Assembly: GCA_015075175.1 (NCBI GenBank) | Contig: JABTUV010000008.1 | Location: forward strand, 1 to 64,000 | Origin: a bacterium | GTDB lineage: Bacteria; Hinthialibacterota; Hinthialibacteria; H5-UNCL2 | Direction of reading: 5' to 3' | DNA length: 64,000 bases | Shown here: in pieces, positions 57,455 to 64,000 of the stretch | Position numbering within the stretch: the stretch's first letter is position 1 | Layout of the letters: each line of letters starts with the position of its first letter | Translations under genes and position numbers: made by a program | Notes under the pieces: generated by a model | Told to the model about the DNA's origin: nothing | Databases searched by the model: none | Seen by the model: the letters and a program-made list of their open reading frames with translations, nothing else

Positions 57455-58363
57455 TCAGAAATCGTCGCACTCGCGGTAGGCCTCGATAACCCCCAACTCG
57501 CCCTCCTTGCCCGGCCGGGAATTGCCGTGCTCCATGCCCACGACGCCGGTGAAACCCTTGCCGTGAATATGCCTGAACACGTTGCGATAGTTGATCTCGC
57601 CCGTGGTCGGCTCGTTGCGCCCAGGATTGTCGCCGACCTGAAAGTACGCAATCTCGGTCCAGGCGCGATCGATATTCGGTATCAGATTCCCCTCCGTCAC
57701 CTGCTGATGGTAGAGATCGTCCAGAATCTTGCAGCTGGGACTGTTGACGGCGCGGCAGATTTCATACCCCTGGGGAATCTTGGTGAGAAACATGCCCGGA
57801 TGATTGCACCAGGGATTGAGCGGCTCCAGCACCATCACAAGACCCGACGGTTCGCAGATTTCCGCCGCGCGGCGCAGCGCCTCGATCACGTTGGCGGTCT
57901 GGTAGCCCCATTCCAGGCCGGTGTGGTATGGCCCCGGCACGACCGTGCACCACTTGGCGTTGACGCGCTTGGCGCACTCGACGGCTTTTCTGATTTCAGA
58001 CAGGAAGGCGTCGCGGTCCTCGGGTTTGCCGAAAGGCAGGCGCGGCTCGCGCCATTCGGCGTAGGCGACGAACACGCCCATGGTCATCTCCAGCCGCGCC
58101 ATTTCTCGGGCTACTTTCTCCTGCACTTCCACCGGCCGGCCCATCATGCCGTTGTCCTCCATGGCGGAGAAACCCTGATCGGCCATGAACTTGAGCTGAT
58201 CCACCAGGTCCTCGCCGGCGGAGTGCTTGAACATGCCGAAGTGGGGAGCGTACTTGAGCTTGAACTTGCCGGGCCTTGGCTCGGCCTGTGCAACGGCGGG
58301 GTTTGAGAGTCCGGCGGCGACCGCGGCTCCCAGACTGGTCGTGACGAAATCGCGGCGATCCAT
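57455..58363 (-). CDS. Tat-exported hydroxypyruvate isomerase-like TIM-barrel protein
   Basis: Sugar-isomerase/endonuclease-IV-type TIM barrel of 302 residues. Twin-arginine signal MDRRDFVTTSLGAAVAAGLS. Barrel segments: FKLKYAPHFGMFKHSAGEDL, FSAMEDNGMMGRPVEVQEKV, VMVLEPLNPWCNHPGMFLTK with the metal Glu, CKILDDLYHQQVTEGNLI with the metal Asp/His, IAYFQVGDNPGRNEPTTGEI, and GMEHGNSRPGKEGE with the second catalytic Glu. This matches the Hyi/hydroxypyruvate isomerase family. ATG 58363 has AAGGAGG about 7 bases upstream. With the two oxidoreductases nearby it could isomerise an oxidised sugar; the substrate is not known. Confidence 0.9.
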   Translation of the reverse strand: MDRRDFVTTSLGAAVAAGLSNPAVAQAEPRPGKFKLKYAPHFGMFKHSAGEDLVDQLKFMADQGFSAMEDNGMMGRPVEVQEKVAREMARLEMTMGVFVAYAEWREPRLPFGKPEDRDAFLSEIRKAVECAKRVNAKWCTVVPGPYHTGLEWGYQTANVIEALRRAAEICEPSGLVMVLEPLNPWCNHPGMFLTKIPQGYEICRAVNSPSCKILDDLYHQQVTEGNLIPNIDRAWTEIAYFQVGDNPGRNEPTTGEINYRNVFRHIHGKGFTGVVGMEHGNSRPGKEGELGVIEAYRECDDF

Positions 58364-58587
58364 GCGCGGCCTCCTTAGCGGGAGATCATGGGTTGGCGGG
58401 CGTATTCTCACCCGATTGCGGCGCGGATTCAAGGGGCTTGTCATCGCCCGAGGGACACCATGAGGTAAACAATTTCTTTTCAAAACCAGAGCGGGTATGT
58501 ACTGTGACCGGGTCTCATTGCCGACACGCCGGACGGCGGCCCGCGCGCGTCCGACTTGCCTTGACAGGCGTATCCGGAGGCGGACTC

Positions 58588-60423
58588 ATGCTTACGACCT
58601 GGCTGGAGGCGACCAGCTCCTTCCTTGTTGCGTCCAGCGGCGGCGCGATCGATCCGCTCATCGCCGGCATCGGCTTCTGCTTTCTCGTCGCCGCCATCCT
58701 GTCGGTGCTCTTCACCCGCATCGGCATCCCCAGCATCGCCGCCTTTCTGGCCGCCGGCATCATCATCGGCCCCGAGTTCGCCCAGATCGTCACCCACCAG
58801 GAGAGCATCACGACCATCGCCGATCTCGGCCTGGTCCTCCTGCTCTTTCTGATCGGGTTGGAGATCGACCTGCGCAAACTCCTGGCCAGCGGCAAGACAC
58901 TGATTACGACCGGCCTTCTGCAATTCCCGCTCACCGTCCTGTTCGGCTGGTGCGTGGGATGGCTGGCGCAGCGCTCCGGCTGGGCGCCGCTTTTGGGCGG
59001 TTACGTGCCGCTCTACGTCGGCTTCACACTGGCCACCTCCTCCTCGCTGATCGTGGTCAAGCTCTTCCAGGAGAAGTTCCAACTGGACACGCTGGTGGGG
59101 CGGGTGTGCCTGGGCGTCCTGATCTTCCAGGACATCTGGGCCATCGTCGTGTTGGCTCTGCAACCCAACTTCGAGCATCCCGAACTGGTCCCGGTGCTCT
59201 TCAACTTCGTGGGCATCGGGCTTCTGGCGGGCGTCGCCTACGGATTCGCCCGGTTTCTCCTGCCCGTCTGCTTTCGCTGGATCGCCAAGACTCCCGAGTT
59301 GATCCTGGTCGCGGCCACGGGCTGGTGCTTTGGGATCGCGTTTTTGGGCACGCAATTGCAGCACGTGCTGGGATTCGTCGGGCTGGGCGGCTTTCCGGTG
59401 AAGGTGTCGCTGGAGATGGGCGCCCTGATCGCGGGCACGAGCATCGCCACGCTGCCCTATAGCAAGGAGGTAGTGGGCAAGGTCGGCAACGTGAAGGACT
59501 TCTTCGTCACGCTCTTCTTCGTGGGTTTGGGGATGGGCATCCCGCGGCCCGAGTCGGCGGACGTGTTGCTCTTGGCGCTGTTTCTGTCCGTGCTGGCGAT
59601 CCTGGCGCGCTATCTGATTTTCTTTCCGCTCATGTATTACACCGGCATGGACCGGCGCAACGCCATCGGCGCTTCGACCAAGCTGGCGCAGATTTCCGAG
59701 TTCTGCCTGGTGATCGCGTACCTGGGGCAGGGGCTGGGACACGTGACGCGGGAGTTCGCCAGCAGCGTCATCTTCGCCTTCGTCATCACCGCGTTGGCGA
59801 CGCCGTTTCTCTTTGAGATGGGGGACAGGATTCACGAGCGGCTGGCGGGGGTCTTGACGCGGCTGGGATTCGCGGCGCCGGGGGCCCGCGCCGAGGAAGG
59901 CGAGGCGGAGGCGCCGCTCACGCTGGCGCTGCTGGGATTTCATCGCATCGCCTCCTCGCTCCTCTGGGAGCTGGAGTCGCGCCATCCCGCGCTGCTGCGT
60001 GAGACGCTGGTGGTCGATTTCAACGTGGCGCTGCACGGCGAGATCGCCAAGAAGGGGGTGCGCGTGCTCTACGGCGACATCGCCAACCCGGCCACGCTGG
60101 AGCACGCCGGCCTGGAGCGCGCCAAAATCATCGTCAGCTCGATACCCGACGACGTGCTGAGGGGCACGACCAACCTCCACTTGGTGCAGCATCTGCGCGC
60201 GCTGGCGCCCAAGGCCGTCATCGTCGCCAACGCGCTCTCCATGAGCGAGGTCTCGGCCCTCTACCGGGCGGGGGCGGATTGGGTGCTGTTGCCGCGAGTG
60301 GAAGCGGCGGAGGCGCTGTGCCAGGCGGTGGCGGCGGCGCGCGAGGGCTGGATGGAGGCCTTCCGCGAGGCCATGGACGCCCGCCGCGGCGACCTCTCCA
60401 CCCGCCGCGAGGTCATGCCGTAA
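58588..60423 (+). CDS. Kef-type cation:proton antiporter with TrkA-N domain
   Basis: CPA2-family K+ (or Na+)/H+ antiporter of 611 residues. About 12 membrane helices: GFCFLVAAILSVLFTRIGIP, AAFLAAGIIIGPEFAQIV, LGLVLLLFLIGLEIDLRKLL (family hallmark), LATSSSLIVVKLFQEKFQLD, RVCLGVLIFQDIWAIVVLAL, FVTLFFVGLGMGIPRPESAD. From about 490 a RCK/TrkA-N nucleotide-binding domain follows (LTLALLGFHRIASSLLWELE; VVDFNVALHGEIAKKGVRVL; YGDIANPATLEHAGLERAKI). ATG 58588 has GGAGG 7 bases upstream. It diverges from the isomerase-like gene. K+ efflux under stress is the usual role of KefB/KefC; no KefF/KefG helper is seen. Confidence 0.92.
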   Translation: MLTTWLEATSSFLVASSGGAIDPLIAGIGFCFLVAAILSVLFTRIGIPSIAAFLAAGIIIGPEFAQIVTHQESITTIADLGLVLLLFLIGLEIDLRKLLASGKTLITTGLLQFPLTVLFGWCVGWLAQRSGWAPLLGGYVPLYVGFTLATSSSLIVVKLFQEKFQLDTLVGRVCLGVLIFQDIWAIVVLALQPNFEHPELVPVLFNFVGIGLLAGVAYGFARFLLPVCFRWIAKTPELILVAATGWCFGIAFLGTQLQHVLGFVGLGGFPVKVSLEMGALIAGTSIATLPYSKEVVGKVGNVKDFFVTLFFVGLGMGIPRPESADVLLLALFLSVLAILARYLIFFPLMYYTGMDRRNAIGASTKLAQISEFCLVIAYLGQGLGHVTREFASSVIFAFVITALATPFLFEMGDRIHERLAGVLTRLGFAAPGARAEEGEAEAPLTLALLGFHRIASSLLWELESRHPALLRETLVVDFNVALHGEIAKKGVRVLYGDIANPATLEHAGLERAKIIVSSIPDDVLRGTTNLHLVQHLRALAPKAVIVANALSMSEVSALYRAGADWVLLPRVEAAEALCQAVAAAREGWMEAFREAMDARRGDLSTRREVMP

Positions 60424-60444
60424 CGACCCTTGTGTCGCCGCGCG

Positions 60445-60888
60445 TCAGGGAAGATTCTCCAGGTCCGCCAGGTCCTTGTGCCGACCGGTCGCCAGCTTGT
60501 TTTTCTTCAGCATGGGCAGGGAGATCACGTTCACCGGAATTCCGTCGATTTCTACCGTCTCTCGGCTTGCGAAACATTCAGCGAACGATACACCGTCGGC
60601 ATCCATCATGATTTCTATACATGTCGGAGGTACGCCCATCCGTATGACATTCTTCGACTGTTTGAACAGGTCAACGGATACCACTTCCGGCGCAAAACCG
60701 AATTCAACCAAGGTTGCCGCCAGCTTCGCCGCATTGACATCATCGAGAGCGACCCAGAAGTCCAAGTCCGCCGTGAAGCGGAGGTAACCGTGGTGCGCCA
60801 CGGCTTATCCTCCAACCACGAGGTAGTCAACGCCTTTCGCGTTTAGTAACTTCAAGAACTCTTTGAAGGGTCGATGTAGCTGGATCAA
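60445..60888 (-). pseudogene. Nucleotidyltransferase (AbiEii/DUF6036-like), broken by a nonsense codon
   Basis: Reading from TTG 60888, the protein runs LIQLHRPFKEFLKLLNAKGV, DYLVVGG, then TAA at 60805-60807, then AVAHHGYLRFTADLDFWVAL and on to 60445 (SLPMLKKNKLATGRHKDLAD). The stop sits exactly where the family has Tyr in VGGYAVAHHG, a one-base change from TAT or TAC. The GG...HG...D.D nucleotidyltransferase signature is otherwise complete (catalytic Asp in ADLDFWV). It overlaps the next gene upstream (60827-61039), a common pairing for this family. The TTG start is tentative. It may be truly inactive or carry a sequencing error. Confidence 0.72.
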
Positions 60889-61039
60889 ATCCGTAATTCA
60901 AGCGTCGAAACAATTCCACAGTAGCCCAGCGTTCCTGCGGGGTGCGGCTCAGCCAATAGGCGAGGTCGTTGCCCTGATCCTTGAGGGAGCCGACCGACAA
61001 CGCCGTGCGATCCAGCGGGGGGAAGTCTTCAGTTTTCAT
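60827..61039 (-). CDS. Small partner protein of the nucleotidyltransferase
   Basis: A 70-residue protein of no assigned function. Its layout, GNDLAYWLSRTPQERWATVE then LFRRLNYGFDPATSTLQRVL, resembles the short proteins that precede MNT/DUF6036-type nucleotidyltransferases in many genomes (family pattern D..YWLS..P..R..A.E.LR...YG....RLQRV). ATG 61039 has GGAGG about 9 bases upstream. Its 3' end overlaps the nucleotidyltransferase frame by about 60 bases, and its start overlaps the end of the HicB-like gene, so the three form a tight operon. It could be the antitoxin of the pair. Confidence 0.7.
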   Translation of the reverse strand: MKTEDFPPLDRTALSVGSLKDQGNDLAYWLSRTPQERWATVELFRRLNYGFDPATSTLQRVLEVTKRERR

Positions 61040-61234
61040 TTCCCAGCGCCTCCCTGACTACCACGCGACGGCACGGCCGGCCCAGATCTTCCAGAAGCAG
61101 GGCGATGGCGTCGGCCAGGTCCGCCAGGACCTTCGTTCGGGTCTTCCTTGGCCATTCGCCCCCGGGACCTCCGGGCAGCAGGCAATCCACCCATCATCCG
61201 CGCGTTCGACGATCGCCGTAAACTCGGCGGCCAT
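61029..61234 (-). CDS. HicB-like antitoxin-type protein, one frameshift
   Basis: Too short and broken to appear as one open frame. From ATG 61234 (GAGG about 8 bases upstream) it reads MAAEFTAIVERADDGWIACC and PEVPGANGQG, a good HicB-type N-terminus. Near 61130-61137 the frame changes to KTRTKVLADLADAIALLLED and LGRPCRRVVVREALGNEN, ending at TGA 61029. The joined product has about 68 residues, a normal length for a short HicB-like protein. No HicA gene is adjacent; instead the small protein and nucleotidyltransferase follow in overlap. Confidence 0.68.
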
Positions 61235-61509
61235 GACGAATGCCTCGTTTCCGCGTCGTGCTGCAACCCCAATGATGTTACTGGACGGCGGCGGTGTGCG
61301 TCACGGACGGCGACCGGCGGTCGTCGAGACCCTGACCCATGGCGTCCCCGTTATGCGGTCCATCTTTGGCCTTGACGCGCCTTGCCGGTTTGGGAATACT
61401 CAGGGCAGGCTCGCCTTCGCGGCCTTCGTGAGTGCGTAATTACCTTCCACGTCACGACTTGCGAAATCACTCAGGGCGGGGCGGGCGCCCGTGGTTCGGG
61501 ACGGAGAGC

Positions 61510-62016
61510 ATGGACGGAACCAAGCAGCATATCCTGTCGCTCCTGGTGGAAAACCATCCCGGCGTTTTGGCGCGCGTGGCCGGCCATCTGTCCGGCCGCG
61601 GCTTCAACATCGACAGCCTGGCGGTCGGGGAGACCCGCGACCCGCAGTTCTCCCGCATGACCATCGTCCTGTCCGGCGACGATCGCGTGCTGGAGCAGTG
61701 CAACAAGCAACTCAACCGCCTGGTCGAGGTGGTCAAGATCAATGATTTTTCCAACGTGCCGGATTTTATCGACCGGGAACTGATACTCGTGAAAGTGGAC
61801 ACGGGCCGCACCGGACGGCGCGACATCATGGAGCTGGCGGAGATTTTCCGCGCCAGGATCGTGGACACCTCGCCCAAGAGCCTGACGGTGGAATTGACGG
61901 GTACCCCGGACAAGATCAACGCCTTTCTGGACTTGGTCAAGCCGTTCGGGATCAAGGAGCTGGTTCGCACTGGCCGCATCGCCATGGCGCGGGGCGGCCA
62001 GGGCTTCACGGAGTAA
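61510..62016 (+). CDS. ilvH: Acetolactate synthase small (regulatory) subunit
   Basis: Regulatory subunit of acetohydroxyacid synthase in branched-chain amino acid synthesis, 168 residues. ACT domain at about 6-80 (HILSLLVENHPGVLARVAGH; LSGRGFNIDSLAVGETRD; SRMTIVLSGDDRVLEQCNKQ) and the C-terminal ALS_ss domain (DRELILVKVDTGRTGRRDIM; IVDTSPKSLTVELTGTPDKI; LVRTGRIAMARGG). These match IlvH/IlvN closely. ATG 61510 has GGAG just upstream. ilvC follows after 30 bases, one operon. The catalytic subunit ilvB, often directly upstream, is missing from this window. Confidence 0.95.
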   Translation: MDGTKQHILSLLVENHPGVLARVAGHLSGRGFNIDSLAVGETRDPQFSRMTIVLSGDDRVLEQCNKQLNRLVEVVKINDFSNVPDFIDRELILVKVDTGRTGRRDIMELAEIFRARIVDTSPKSLTVELTGTPDKINAFLDLVKPFGIKELVRTGRIAMARGGQGFTE

Positions 62017-62046
62017 TTCGAGGCGCACCCAGCGAGGAGGATCATC

Positions 62047-63048
<1,002 letters not shown>

Positions 63049-63061
63049 CTCCGCGCCTTCA

Positions 63062-63109
63062 CCCTCTCCCTCCGGGAGAAGTGAGGGACCCTCTCCCTCC
63101 GGGAGAGGG
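63062..63109. repeat. Two CCCTCTCCCTCC / GGGAGA hairpins
   Basis: CCCTCTCCCTCCGGGAGAA at 63062-63080 and the perfect hairpin CCCTCTCCC-TCC-GGGAGAGGG at 63089-63109, followed by GCAGGGTGAGGGGCGGGG. It may end ilvC transcription. The words resemble the 91-bp unit at 14373. Confidence 0.8.
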
Positions 63110-63155
63110 CAGGGTGAGGGGCGGGGACCTGATAGACGCGGGAAGGTGATCGGAA

Positions 63156-64000
63156 ATGCCCGAAAGGAAGAAACTCAGAATCGGACTCTTGACCGGCGGC
63201 GGCGATGCACCCGGCCTGAACGCCGTGATCCGCGCGGTCGTCATCAAGGCGCAAGCGCTGGGCCACGAGACGCTGGGGTTCATCTGCGGCTGGCGGGGGA
63301 TGCTCAACAAGGAGTACGTGGTCCTCACGCGCAAGGAGGTCGAGGACATCCAGCGCGAGGGCGGGACCATCCTAGGCTCGTCCCGCACCAACGTGTCCAA
63401 GATTCCCAACGGCTTCGAGATCGTGAAGGCCAACATGGCCGAGCTGGGACTGGACGCGCTGGTCGCCATCGGCGGCGAGGACACACTGGGCGTGGCGGCC
63501 AAGCTGCACGCCGCCGGCGGTCACGTGGTGGGCGTGCCCAAGACCATCGACAACGACGTCAACTGCACCGACTACACCTTCGGTTTCGACACCGCGACCA
63601 ACCGCGCCATGGAGGCGCTGGACCGCCTGCATACCACCGCCAAGAGCCATCGCCGCGTGATGGTGGTCGAGATCATGGGCCGGCACGCCGGTTGGATCAC
63701 GCTGCACGCGGGCATGGCCTCCGCCCACTTCGTGCTCATCCCCGAGGTCGAGTACGACCTGGACGAGCTGTGCCGACAGATCAAACAGCGCCATTCCAAC
63801 GGCGCGGTGTACACCATGGTCGCCGTCTCGGAGGGATTCGAGAACAAGGACCTGGCGCGGCGCATCATGCACAGCGCGGAGAAGGACGACTTCGGCCACG
63901 TGCGGCTGGGGACCGGCATCGGGGTCGGGCAGGCGTTGGCGGAGGAGATCGAGGATCGCACCGGCCTGGAGACGCGCCACGTGGTGCTGGGGCACTTGCA
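63156..64000 (+). CDS. Pyrophosphate-type 6-phosphofructokinase, C-terminus cut by the window edge
   Basis: First 281 residues of a second phosphofructokinase. Phosphate loop RIGLLTGGGDAPGLNAVIRA; nucleotide/PPi site ALVAIGGEDTLGVAAKLHA with Asp at position 109 (GGEDT at 106-110) where ATP enzymes have Gly; catalytic GVPKTIDNDVNCTDYTFGFD at 127-146 with Lys at position 129. Asp and Lys at these two places are the known hallmarks of PPi-dependent PFKs, as in the Amycolatopsis-type (mixed-substrate, group III) enzymes. Then MVVEIMGRHAGWITLHAGMA, and EVEYDLDELCRQIKQRHSNG. ATG 63156 has AAGG about 9 bases upstream. It follows ilvC after 107 bases with a hairpin. PPi preference is inferred from the two residues. 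Confidence 0.92.
   Translation, partial: MPERKKLRIGLLTGGGDAPGLNAVIRAVVIKAQALGHETLGFICGWRGMLNKEYVVLTRKEVEDIQREGGTILGSSRTNVSKIPNGFEIVKANMAELGLDALVAIGGEDTLGVAAKLHAAGGHVVGVPKTIDNDVNCTDYTFGFDTATNRAMEALDRLHTTAKSHRRVMVVEIMGRHAGWITLHAGMASAHFVLIPEVEYDLDELCRQIKQRHSNGAVYTMVAVSEGFENKDLARRIMHSAEKDDFGHVRLGTGIGVGQALAEEIEDRTGLETRHVVLGHL

Noticed and set aside
58480-60192. 570-codon open frame opposite the Kef-type antiporter
   Set aside because: Composition is Gln/Asp/His-rich shadow sequence without domains; the plus strand encodes a clear transporter.
61040-61272. 78-residue basic protein on the minus strand
   Set aside because: It overlaps the HicB-like gene in another frame and has no motif; the HicB-like reading explains the region better.

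Overview
The window is GC-rich bacterial chromosome from a diderm (Gram-negative-type) organism. Evidence for an outer membrane is an OprO/OprP-like porin, a TorF-like porin, an arabinose-5-phosphate isomerase of Kdo/LPS synthesis and a SurA-like chaperone. Tat-exported Gfo/Idh/MocA oxidoreductases, DUF2961 and DUF6807 proteins, and secreted proteins ending in Thr-Pro linkers plus a single dockerin-like repeat point to an uncultivated heterotroph of the Planctomycetes/Hydrogenedentota/Sumerlaeota type. That placement is inference, because no rRNA is present. Many genes, including essential ones, carry single-base frameshifts, so a draft metagenome assembly is likely.

Layout. 1-6971: membrane pyrophosphatase (cut by the edge), argS (frameshifted), an M3 oligopeptidase, a flippase-like membrane protein, a Nif3 protein and a CAT-anticodon tRNA. 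7-14 kb: a repeat-rich gap, a YbaK-type deacylase, fumC, a secreted M1 peptidase, kdsD and a DUF2961 protein. 14.6-21 kb: two large secreted dockerin-like proteins, a Gfo/Idh protein with two frameshifts, and tRNA-Leu(CAG). 21.5-24 kb: two badly broken genes. 24-32.3 kb, minus strand: a Na+/H+ antiporter, a SurA-like protein, a flavin reductase, a secreted protein and mfd. 32.5-34.3 kb: a DUF433/DUF5615 toxin-antitoxin pair and an M55 aminopeptidase. 34.3-40.7 kb: a 999-residue beta-sandwich protein, a sugar nucleotidyltransferase, ATP-type pfkA, and tatA/B with tatC. 41-49 kb: two porins, a rhomboid protease, and DUF362, SGNH and BNR proteins. 49-53.4 kb: an Rrf2 regulator with a clear operator, a DUF2961 protein and metG. 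53.5-58.4 kb: a sugar-metabolism cluster (two Gfo/Idh, DUF6807, a hydroxypyruvate-isomerase-like protein). 58.6-64 kb: a Kef-type antiporter, a decayed three-gene toxin-antitoxin-like operon, ilvH, ilvC and a PPi-type phosphofructokinase (cut by the edge).

Connections. Proton-pumping pyrophosphatase, an ATP-type PFK and a PPi-type PFK together suggest that pyrophosphate is used as an energy carrier. The Tat translocase encoded here matches the four Tat-signal proteins encoded nearby. The secreted peptidase, GH43-like protein, transglutaminase-like protein, DUF2961 proteins and oxidoreductases fit a life of breaking down polysaccharide and protein outside the cytoplasm.

The most striking non-coding content is a set of at least eight families of short palindromic repeats scattered between genes. 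Several genes take their TAG stop codon from the GTAG/CTAC end of such an element, one element array fills a convergent gene junction, and one composite pair lies in frame inside mfd.
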